Assembly (NCBI GenBank): GCA_021787565.1
Contig: JAJYLT010000006.1
Span: 1-64,000, forward strand
Length of the DNA: 64,000 nt
Direction of reading: 5' to 3'
Source: Acidobacteriota bacterium
GTDB taxonomy: Bacteria; Acidobacteriota; UBA4820; DSQY01
The position numbers and the translations under genes are program-made. Every line of letters starts with the position of its first letter. The stretch's first letter is position 1. Shown in pieces: positions 58,153 through 64,000 of this stretch. The notes under the pieces are model-generated. The model was given only the letters and a program-made list of their open reading frames with translations. It did not search any database and was not told where the DNA came from.

Positions 58153-58383
58153 ATGCCCGTGTACGAGTACCGCTGCAAACAGTGCGGGGCACGCTTCGAG
58201 CGGCGGGCCTCCGTGCACGAGCATGAAGAGACGAAGGAGCCACCCTGCCCCCAGTGCGGCTCCGGCCAGACCGAGCGCGTGTGGTCGCGGGTGGCGGTGC
58301 TCGCGGGCGGACGGCAGCCGTCCTCGACGCAAGGCGGAGGATGCGGCCCCGCGTGCGGCCCCGGGTGCGGCAACCTAGCCTGA
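58153..58383 (+). CDS. FmdB-type zinc-ribbon protein with Cys/Gly-rich tail
   Basis: 76 residues. MPVYEYRCKQCGARFERR and PCPQCGSGQTERVWS form the FmdB/CxxC_CxxC zinc ribbon found in small putative regulators. The last 20 residues add five cysteines (GGGCGPACGPGCGNLA), which the family often has. GGAGGGGG precedes the ATG. Lies between the broken redox genes and the second ars promoter; a metal or metalloid role is possible but unproven. Confidence 0.8.
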   Translation: MPVYEYRCKQCGARFERRASVHEHEETKEPPCPQCGSGQTERVWSRVAVLAGGRQPSSTQGGGCGPACGPGCGNLA

Positions 58384-58490
58384 AGCCGTGGCCGTGCTTG
58401 CCGCTGTCCTTGGCCGGCAGGCCCTCTCCCGCGGCGCGCCTCTGTAGCGGGACGGGGCAAGGCCATTCGTCTCAGAATCGCACCACCCCC

Positions 58491-58534
58491 TTGACACGCT
58501 ATCTTCTGCGGCATATACTTCAATATATTTTGAA
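58491..58534 (+). promoter_or_regulatory. Promoter and ArsR-type operator of the second ars operon
   Basis: TTGACA (58491-58496), 17-base spacer, TATACT (58514-58519). TTCAA-N6-TTGAA (58519-58534) is an inverted repeat of the ArsR/SmtB kind placed directly at the transcription start. Confidence 0.85.
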
Positions 58535-58561
58535 CTATTACCCCTTCACGGGAGACCGGTT

Positions 58562-58930
58562 ATGGCGGAAATCTTCAGAAAAGAAAACACAAAGGCCTAC
58601 CTGGCCGTGCTCGCCGCCTACGTTCTCGCCGTAGCGCTGGAATGGACCTTCGCCCCAGGCCTGTTCGCGGGAGCGCCGCCGGAGGACCGGCGGGGAGGGG
58701 TCCTGCTCCTCTTCGCGGGGGCGTCCACCCTGGCCGGCATGGCCATCCTGTTCGTAGCGTCCCTGCTCAACCTGAGAAAGATGAAGACGGGATTCCGGCA
58801 GATCGCGGAGGGGAACCCCTCCCCGGTCATCCCTCCCGTGTGGTGCCTCGTCCTGACGGAGGCCCGCCGCAGCGCGCTGCAACTCGCCGCGAGGCTGAAT
58901 CCGCCAGCCGCAGCGGAGGGGAAGCCATGA
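58562..58930 (+). CDS. Hypothetical two-helix membrane protein, first gene of the second ars operon
   Basis: 122 residues. Helices about 12-30 (AYLAVLAAYVLAVALEWTF) and 48-68 (LLLFAGASTLAGMAILFVASLL). One Cys (VWCLVL). No family recognised. GGGAGACC precedes the ATG and the gene is the first after a strong promoter with an ArsR-type operator; its stop overlaps arsR-2 (ATGA). Likely arsenic-induced. Role unknown. Confidence 0.65.
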   Translation: MAEIFRKENTKAYLAVLAAYVLAVALEWTFAPGLFAGAPPEDRRGGVLLLFAGASTLAGMAILFVASLLNLRKMKTGFRQIAEGNPSPVIPPVWCLVLTEARRSALQLAARLNPPAAAEGKP

Positions 58931-59358
58931 CAGCTCCCTCCCGCCGAGCATCGAGGGCCCTTCGGGCGCAGGACCTCCCCAGCCTGGCCGCCCCCCTGCG
59001 CCTGCTGGCCGCCCCGACGCGGCTGCGCATCCTCGAATGCCTGATGGACGGCCTCCAGTGCAACTGCAACATCAAGGAGAGCCTCGGCCTTCCGATGAAT
59101 CTCATCTCCCACCACCTCAAGCTCCTGAAGGAGGCCGGGCTCGTGCGAGCCGAGCGGGATCCTTCGGACGCAAGGTGGATCTACTACGAAATCGACCCTG
59201 AAGCGCTGGCCTCGATCCGGGAGGCCCTCTTTGCGGCTCTCGATCCGGGGCGCCTCCATCGCCGCGTGGACCGCTGCGGCCCTCCGGGCTGTTGCCCGTC
59301 GCCGGCTTCTCCCCGCCCCCAAACAGAACCCCGTTCATCCAATAGGAGAACCTCATGA
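58927..59358 (+). CDS. arsR: ArsR-family repressor (second) with Cys-rich C-terminus
   Basis: 143 residues. Winged HTH: LLAAPTRLRILECLMDGLQC, SLGLPMNLISHHLKLLKEAGLV, RWIYYEIDP. Metal-site cysteines C45-Asn-C47 (LQCNCNI), with C38 near. The C-terminus adds RCGPPGCCPSP, as in ArsR types where As(III) is held by C-terminal cysteines. Different enough from the first ArsR to suggest different affinity or operator. Overlaps arsD by 4 bases. Confidence 0.9.
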   Translation: MTAPSRRASRALRAQDLPSLAAPLRLLAAPTRLRILECLMDGLQCNCNIKESLGLPMNLISHHLKLLKEAGLVRAERDPSDARWIYYEIDPEALASIREALFAALDPGRLHRRVDRCGPPGCCPSPASPRPQTEPRSSNRRTS

Positions 59359-59780
59359 CCGATACGTTTGTATCCTCTTCTGCCGACCCTCTTGCCGCCG
59401 GGAACCCCCGGCTCGACATCTACGACCCGCCCATGTGCTGTTCCACGGGCCTCTGCGGCCCCGTGCTCGACCCCGTCCTCGTGGCGGTGAACGACGCGCT
59501 CCTGACCCTCTCCAAGCAGGGCGTGGCGATCATGCGCTACAACCCAGTCCAGCAGATCAAGGAGGTCATGGCGCACACCGAGGTGGCCAGGGCGATCCAC
59601 CGGCAGGGCAAGAAGGCCCTGCCGGTGGTCTTCGCCAACGGCCGCCTGCTGAAAAGCGGCGCCTATCCCACCTACGAGGAGCTCTGCGCCGCTCTCGGCC
59701 TCCATCCCCTGCCCAAGGCCCGGCCTCTGACGGTCCTGACCGCGCCGGCCCAGCGCGCCCCTTCCCCCGAAAAGGAGTAA
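59355..59780 (+). CDS. arsD: Arsenic metallochaperone ArsD
   Basis: 141 residues. ArsD passes As(III) to ArsA and weakly represses ars genes. DIYDPPMCCSTGLCGP holds C28, C29 and C34, the As(III)-binding triad equivalent to C12/C13/C18 of the plasmid protein; here the N-terminus is about 16 residues longer. Thioredoxin-like fold with LPVVFANGRLLKSGAYPTYEEL. The vicinal pair found in some ArsDs near the C-terminus is absent. ATG overlaps arsR-2. Confidence 0.95.
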   Translation: MTDTFVSSSADPLAAGNPRLDIYDPPMCCSTGLCGPVLDPVLVAVNDALLTLSKQGVAIMRYNPVQQIKEVMAHTEVARAIHRQGKKALPVVFANGRLLKSGAYPTYEELCAALGLHPLPKARPLTVLTAPAQRAPSPEKE

Positions 59781-59784
59781 TGCC

Positions 59785-60072
59785 ATGGTGACCATGACCC
59801 CATCCGCCGCCGAACAATTGAAAACCTTTGTCCAGACGTCCGGGATTGCAGGGGGCACCGTCCGCCTCTTTCTCGCGGGGGGCGGTTGCTGCGGCCCAGG
59901 CTTCGCTATCGACGTGCTTCCCATGGCCGAACCTGAGGATGTGCCCGTGGCCCAGGATGGCACGACCCTCTACGTCCAGAAAGAGGCGGCGGATCTGCTG
60001 GAAAACGTGGTGATCGATTTCGACAACAACTTCATCCTGCGCGGCCTCCAGTCCTCCGGCTGCTGCGGCTGA
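59785..60072 (+). CDS. HesB/IscA-like small protein with vicinal cysteines
   Basis: 95 residues. Overall pattern matches A-type iron-sulfur carriers: VRLFLAGGGCCGPGFAIDVL, then FDNNFILRGLQSSGCCG. The three family cysteines (GCSG, CGCG) are replaced by two vicinal pairs, C35-C36 and C93-C94. As it lies between arsD and arsA, it may bind As(III) rather than build clusters. GGAG lies just before the start, within the arsD end. Confidence 0.75.
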   Translation: MVTMTPSAAEQLKTFVQTSGIAGGTVRLFLAGGGCCGPGFAIDVLPMAEPEDVPVAQDGTTLYVQKEAADLLENVVIDFDNNFILRGLQSSGCCG

Positions 60073-60093
60073 TCTTCACCTTAGGAGAACCTC

Positions 60094-62016
60094 ATGCGAC
60101 TTTTCTTTTCAGGAAAAGGCGGGGTGGGCAAGACCACCATGGCGTGTGCCACCGCGATCTATCATGCCCGGCAGGGCAAGAGGACCCTGCTCGTCTCGAC
60201 GGACCCGGCCTCGAACGTCTCCGACGTCCTCGAACAGCCCATTGGCTACGGGGTCGTGCCCGTTCAAGGCACACCAAACCTCTGGGCCACGGAAATTGAC
60301 CCAGACCAAGCCGTCAAGGAATACAAGGCGCGGGTGCTCGATCCCTACCGCGCCATCATGCCCGAGGACATCCTCGCCTCCCTCGAGGAACAGCTCTCGG
60401 GCCCGTGCACCGTGGAGGTGGCGGCTTTCGACAGGTTCATTGACTTCATGGACGCGGAGGACTACGAGGTCGTGGTTTTCGACACGGCCCCCACAGGCCA
60501 CACCCTCCGCCTTCTTGCCCTCTGCGTGGACTGGTCCAAGTACATCGAGGTTGCGGCGCAGGGCTCGGGCCAGACCTGCCTGGGGCCGGTGCGGACGATC
60601 CAGGGCGCCAAGGCCAAGTACGACGAAGCCACGGCCTTGCTGAAGGACCCTACCAAGACCCAATTCGTCTTCGTCATGCGCGCCGAGGCCCTCTCGATCT
60701 ACGAAACGCTTCGCGCCGCCAAGGAACTCGGCGGCCAGGGAATCGTGCCCGTACGCCTCATCGCCAACGGCGTTTTGCCCCCTGAAGCGGGAGAGGGGAA
60801 GGAGCTGGAGGCGAAGCGTACGGAACAGGAGGCGCGGATCGCCGAAGCCGAAGCGGGCCTGGGTCTTTCGGCTGCCCGCATCGCCCTGCGCCCCGAGGAG
60901 GTCAAAGGCGTTCGCGCCCTCCTGGCCGTGGGGGAGGAGCTTTACGACGGCGCGCGCCCCGCGCTCTTCGCCGCCGCCGAGCGGCCCGCCGGGCAGGAGG
61001 CCGCCGTGCCTTCGCCCGATCTCCAAGCCCTCCTCAGCCCCAGGCCCGGTCAGACGAAGGTTTTTTTCTTTACGGGTAAGGGCGGGGTGGGCAAGACGAC
61101 CGTCTCGTGCCTGACGGCCCTTCATCTCGCCGAACGCGGCTACAACACGCTCCTCGTGACCACCGACCCGGCGGCCCACCTTGGCCGAGTCCTAGACCGG
61201 CCGGTAGGCGCGGAGCCGGGGCTCGTGGCTCCCAACCTCATGGCGGTGCACATCGACCAGGTGAAGGCGTTCCAGGAGTACAGGGCCCGCGTGCTGGAGG
61301 AGGCGGCCAAGACCGCCTCGGAGGAGATGCTGAAGGCCACCGCAGAGGAACTGGACTCACCTTGCACCGAAGAGATGGCCGCCTTCGACAAGTTCGCCCG
61401 TTACTTCGAGGACGAGTCCTACGACTTCATCGTCCTGGATACGGCCCCCACGGGCCACACCCTGAGGCTCCTGGACCTGCCGTTCCAGTACGCTCAACAA
61501 ACGGCCCTGGCCGCCGCCGAGGCCCAGAACGCCTCTGCCGCCCAGCGCGCGGCAGACGCGCGCTTCCAGAAACTCATCGCCCGCTTGAAGGACCCATCCC
61601 TGACCGCCTTTGCCTTCGTCTTCTACCCGGAAGCCACGCCCATCCTGGAATCGCACCGCGCCTTCCTGGACCTGAAGGCCGCCGGCATCGAGGCCCAGTT
61701 CCTCGTGGCCAACATGGTGCTCTCGCCGGAGCAGGCGTCCAACCCCTTCGCCCAGCGCCGCCGCGCCATGCAGCAGCGCTACCTCATGGAAGCTCACCGA
61801 CGCTTCGGCCTGCCCGTGCTCACCCTTCCGCTCGTGGACAAGGAACCCAAGGGACTCGTTGCGCTGGGGGAATTGGGCCGTAACTTGCGGACCCCGGCTG
61901 GAACAACGACTTCCACCCGCCCCGGCTCCGGCCGCGACACCGAAACGCTCGGGCGGGCCGTGAAGTGGCCGGCTGAAAGGAGAGGAGGAAGGCCGTGGAG
62001 AAAAAGCGCGTCTTGA
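60094..62016 (+). CDS. arsA: Arsenite-transporting ATPase ArsA (duplicated halves)
   Basis: 640 residues. Two homologous ATPase halves: P-loops SGKGGVGKTT at 6-15 and TGKGGVGKTT near 326-336, each followed by DTAPTGHTLRLL. The three As(III)-binding cysteines of E. coli ArsA have counterparts: C105 (SGPCTVEVAAFD), C162 (TCLGPVRT) and C424 (SPCTEEMAAFD). ArsA normally energises ArsB; here the permease in the island is Acr3, so it probably works with that. Its 3' end overlaps arsC by 22 bases, and the last 30 residues are low-complexity. Confidence 0.96.
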   Translation: MRLFFSGKGGVGKTTMACATAIYHARQGKRTLLVSTDPASNVSDVLEQPIGYGVVPVQGTPNLWATEIDPDQAVKEYKARVLDPYRAIMPEDILASLEEQLSGPCTVEVAAFDRFIDFMDAEDYEVVVFDTAPTGHTLRLLALCVDWSKYIEVAAQGSGQTCLGPVRTIQGAKAKYDEATALLKDPTKTQFVFVMRAEALSIYETLRAAKELGGQGIVPVRLIANGVLPPEAGEGKELEAKRTEQEARIAEAEAGLGLSAARIALRPEEVKGVRALLAVGEELYDGARPALFAAAERPAGQEAAVPSPDLQALLSPRPGQTKVFFFTGKGGVGKTTVSCLTALHLAERGYNTLLVTTDPAAHLGRVLDRPVGAEPGLVAPNLMAVHIDQVKAFQEYRARVLEEAAKTASEEMLKATAEELDSPCTEEMAAFDKFARYFEDESYDFIVLDTAPTGHTLRLLDLPFQYAQQTALAAAEAQNASAAQRAADARFQKLIARLKDPSLTAFAFVFYPEATPILESHRAFLDLKAAGIEAQFLVANMVLSPEQASNPFAQRRRAMQQRYLMEAHRRFGLPVLTLPLVDKEPKGLVALGELGRNLRTPAGTTTSTRPGSGRDTETLGRAVKWPAERRGGRPWRKSAS

Positions 62017-62420
62017 TCCTCTGCACGGGCAACTCCTGCCGCTCACAGATGGCGGAGGGATGGGTGCGCCACGACCTCGGCGACAAAGTGGAAGTCTTTT
62101 CGGCGGGCACACGGCCCTCCGTGGTCCACCCGTTCGCCATCGCGGTCATGGCCGAGGCGGGCGTGGACATTTCCTCCCAGCGGAGCAAGTCACTCCAGGA
62201 GTATTGGGGCCAGCCCTTCGACCTCGTGGTCACCGTCTGCGATTCCGCCCGGGAAGCCTGCCCCGCCTTCCCCGGCGCAGCGAAGCAGATCCACGAATCC
62301 TTTCCCGATCCGACGGGATTCAGAGGGACGGAGGCGGAGCTTCGCAAGAAGTTTCGGGAGGTGCGTGACCAGATCCGCCAGCGCCTCGTGCCCCTCCTCC
62401 GAAACGAGTTGACCTTGTGA
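61995..62420 (+). CDS. arsC: Arsenate reductase, thioredoxin-coupled LMW-phosphatase type
   Basis: 141 residues. P-loop LCTGNSCRSQMAEGW with nucleophile C10 and C15; redox cysteines C82 and C89 (VTVCDSAREACPAFPG), the same numbering as in the S. aureus pI258 enzyme. Reduces As(V) to As(III) for Acr3 and ArsM. GTG start at 61995 with AGAGGAGG upstream, inside the arsA end. FPDPTGFRGTEAELRKKF is the usual C-terminal segment. Confidence 0.95.
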   Translation: MEKKRVLILCTGNSCRSQMAEGWVRHDLGDKVEVFSAGTRPSVVHPFAIAVMAEAGVDISSQRSKSLQEYWGQPFDLVVTVCDSAREACPAFPGAAKQIHESFPDPTGFRGTEAELRKKFREVRDQIRQRLVPLLRNELTL

Positions 62421-62635
62421 TGGAGTCCGCCATGCAGACCCGTTCCGTCATCACCTGCCCGCAGTGCGGTTTTGCGAAGGAAGAGACGATGCCCGTAGAC
62501 GCCTGCCAGCACTTCTACACGTGCAGCGCGTGCGGCGCTCGCCTCACGCCCAAGGAGGGCGACTGCTGCGTCTTCTGTTCCTACGGTTCGGTCCCCTGCC
62601 CGCCCAAGCAGATAGAGGCCGGGTGTTCCTGCTAA
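62420..62635 (+). CDS. Small Cys-rich protein of the ars operon
   Basis: 71 residues with ten cysteines: CPQCG at the N-terminus, CSACG, then GDCCVFCSYGSVPCPP and an end GCSC. The first two pairs form a zinc ribbon; GDCCVFC is a conserved block I have seen in proteins near heavy-metal genes. ATG overlaps the arsC stop (TGATG coupling); an ATG at 62432 with GGAG ahead is an alternative. Role unproven; may bind or deliver As(III) or mercury. Confidence 0.75.
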   Translation: MESAMQTRSVITCPQCGFAKEETMPVDACQHFYTCSACGARLTPKEGDCCVFCSYGSVPCPPKQIEAGCSC

Positions 62636-62654
62636 GCCATCCTAGGAGAAGGTC

Positions 62655-63479
62655 ATGAGTGATGCCATTCGAAAAGCGGTTCGAGAACACTACGCCACCG
62701 TGGCGATCAGCGGCTCTTCCTGCTGCCGTCCCGCCTCCTCGGGCTGCTGCGGCCCCGGCCCCGCGCAGGGCTTGAGCCTGGCCGTGGGGTACTCCCCGGA
62801 GGAGATGGCCGCCGTGCCCGAGGGCGCCAACCTGGGCCTGGGATGCGGCAACCCTCTGGCCTTCGCGGAATTGCAAGAGGGAGACGTGGTCGTGGATCTG
62901 GGTTCTGGAGCGGGATTTGACTGCTTCCTCGCCGCGCGCCGCGTGGGGCCCACAGGGCGCGTCATCGGCGTGGATATGACGCCCGGCATGATTGAGCGGG
63001 CGCGGGCCAATGCCCGCAAGGCGGGGATTGAGAATGTGGAGTTCCGCCTCGGCGAGATCGAGCACCTGCCCGTGGCGGACGCCCGCGCCGACATGATCAT
63101 CTCCAACTGCGTCATCAATCTTTCCACAGACAAGCTGCAGGTCTTCCGCGAGGCCCTGCGGGTTCTCAAGCCCGGCGGCCGATTGATGGTGTCCGACATC
63201 GTGCTCCTGCGGCCATTGCCCGGCAGCGTTCGCGAGTCCGTAGAAGCCTACGCGGGGTGCATATCGGGGGCCATGCTCAAGGAAGAATATCTCCGGGCCA
63301 TGCGTGAGGCCGGTTTCAGGGAGGTCGAGGTGGTGGGCGAGAGCGCCTACTCCATCGGCTCCAGCAACCCCGATGCCTCCGAACTGGACGCCATCGGCGC
63401 AGGTATCCCCGCCCAAGACGCTGCCGACGCGGCGCAAGCGGTCGTGAGCGTGAAGGTCCGGGCCGTGAAAAGGCGCTGA
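62655..63479 (+). CDS. arsM: Arsenite S-adenosylmethionine methyltransferase
   Basis: 274 residues. Class I methyltransferase: VVVDLGSGAGFDCFLAARRV, GVDMTPGMIERAR. Conserved arsenic cysteines are C64 (LGLGCGNP), C152 (SNCVINLS) and C202 (AGCISGA), as in characterised ArsM. The N-terminus carries two vicinal pairs, C23-C24 and C31-C32 (SSCCRPASSGCCGPG). Methylates As(III), giving volatile or excretable forms under reducing conditions. AGGAGAAGG precedes the ATG. Confidence 0.95.
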   Translation: MSDAIRKAVREHYATVAISGSSCCRPASSGCCGPGPAQGLSLAVGYSPEEMAAVPEGANLGLGCGNPLAFAELQEGDVVVDLGSGAGFDCFLAARRVGPTGRVIGVDMTPGMIERARANARKAGIENVEFRLGEIEHLPVADARADMIISNCVINLSTDKLQVFREALRVLKPGGRLMVSDIVLLRPLPGSVRESVEAYAGCISGAMLKEEYLRAMREAGFREVEVVGESAYSIGSSNPDASELDAIGAGIPAQDAADAAQAVVSVKVRAVKRR

Positions 63480-63513
63480 CCATGGCCCAGTCCGCCCTCT
63501 CACGGCCGCGCGG

Positions 63514-63599
63514 CCGTAGCGGCCTTTGCTCGCAAGGGCCGAGGAGCGGCGGTGAAGGGTCTGCGGCCGTTCGGCCGATGCGAGCATCGGCCGCTACGG
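63514..63599. repeat. REP-like palindrome between arsM and the Crp gene
   Basis: CCGTAGCGGCC (63514-63524) pairs with GGCCGCTACGG (63589-63599), enclosing a second hairpin CGGCCGATGC/GCATCGGCCG (63572-63593). Could terminate arsM transcription or protect its mRNA. Confidence 0.7.
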
Positions 63600-63645
63600 G
63601 AACCTCGTTGCTGCCGCCGGAGTGAGCGAAAGGGAGGGACTAGCC

Positions 63646-64000
63646 GTGACGCCCGAAGTACCGTTGATGGAACTGATCGCCGAGACCCCCTTCGCCCATC
63701 TGGGCCCGGAGGGATCGCGTAGCCTGGCCGCCCTCTTCAGGCCAAGGCGACTGGATAAAGGAGCCGTCGTCTTTCTGGAGGGGGATACGGGCAGTTCTTT
63801 CTTCGTCGTGGCCGACGGGCGCCTGAAGGCCTTCCGGCGCCTGCCCGACGGCCGTGAGATCACGGTCTTCGTGATCAAGCCCAGGGAGTTCTTCGGTTTT
63901 CTTCCCCTCCTGGATGGCGGCCCCAGGCCGCTATCCGTGGAGGCGCTGGAGCCATCGGCGATCCAGGAGCTCGACCGGGCGGCCTTCCTGGGATTCATCC
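63646..64000 (+). CDS. Crp/Fnr-family regulator (N-terminal part, runs off the window)
   Basis: 118 codons visible. A cyclic-nucleotide-binding-like beta roll: LFRPRRLDKGAVVFLEGDTG, SSFFVVADGRLKAFRRLPDG, EITVFVIKPREFFGFLPLLD. No N-terminal cysteine cluster of Fnr type. The DNA-binding half lies outside. GTG start with AAAGGGAGGG. Same strand as the ars operon, 166 bases after arsM across a palindrome, so it may be separate. Confidence 0.85.
   Translation, partial: MTPEVPLMELIAETPFAHLGPEGSRSLAALFRPRRLDKGAVVFLEGDTGSSFFVVADGRLKAFRRLPDGREITVFVIKPREFFGFLPLLDGGPRPLSVEALEPSAIQELDRAAFLGFI

Noticed and set aside
57620-58378. 252-residue ferredoxin fusion protein
   Set aside because: Only the first 60 residues or so are ferredoxin-like. 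The rest reads the CoA-binding and FmdB genes in a wrong frame.

Overview
This is a GC-rich stretch of a bacterial chromosome. The organism is a diderm: it carries waaA (Kdo transfer to lipid A), a TolC-type channel with an HlyD-type adaptor, and the complete mraZ-to-ftsZ division and cell-wall cluster with a murE of the meso-DAP type. A triheme c-type cytochrome, a 2-hydroxyacyl-CoA dehydratase set with its iron-sulfur activase, ferredoxin remains and an arsenite methyltransferase suggest an anaerobic or facultative soil, sediment or subsurface lifestyle. Gene content would fit Acidobacteriota or a neighbouring deep lineage, but nothing in the window fixes the phylum.

Layout. 1-14755 (minus): dcw cluster, mraZ-rsmH-ftsL-ftsI-murE-murF-mraY-murD-ftsW-murG-murC-ftsQ-ftsA-ftsZ, tightly overlapping, driven by a near-consensus promoter followed by three 10-bp MraZ-type boxes. 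14963-18380 (plus): lipA, moeA, mscS and a membrane gene cut short by a mobile palindrome. 18598-26082: initiator tRNA, triheme cytochrome, SPFH/zinc-ribbon protein with partner, DUF5343-like gene, secA, M23 peptidase and rnpB. 26261-32514: LD-carboxypeptidase, waaA, debris of a dppBC operon, a candidate structured RNA, a polysaccharide deacetylase, an NYN/OST-HTH protein and endonuclease V. 32515-33483 is non-coding debris with the second palindrome copy. 33484-40787 (minus): TetR-controlled ABC-2 efflux operon (tetR, hlyD, two ATPases, two permeases, tolC). 41030-46378 (plus): 2-hydroxyacyl-CoA dehydratase subunits with activase, then an exported M3 oligopeptidase. 46479-54597: DoxX, zinc-ribbon proteins, the Cys-tail/radical-SAM pair, tandem repeats and uppP. 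54631-64000: a methyltransferase and a large arsenic island ending in a partial Crp/Fnr gene.

The most striking system is at 48098-51044. A membrane protein whose cytoplasmic C-terminus ends in seven cysteines alternating with alanine is followed by a radical SAM/SPASM enzyme with a PqqD-like N-terminus. This has the architecture of a peptide-modifying (RiPP-like) maturation pair, except that the proposed substrate is the tail of a 512-residue membrane protein. Zinc-ribbon proteins flank it, and the 3' end of the radical SAM gene has been tandemly duplicated.

The arsenic island works as a full pathway: two ArsR sensors, Acr3 efflux, ArsD chaperone to ArsA ATPase, a thioredoxin-type ArsC, ArsM methylation, and several small Cys-rich proteins carrying vicinal-cysteine motifs. 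Inside it lies a decaying iron-sulfur/CoA-binding gene group. Two families of dispersed palindromic elements (about 178 bp and 115-150 bp, two inverted copies each) show recent small-element mobility.
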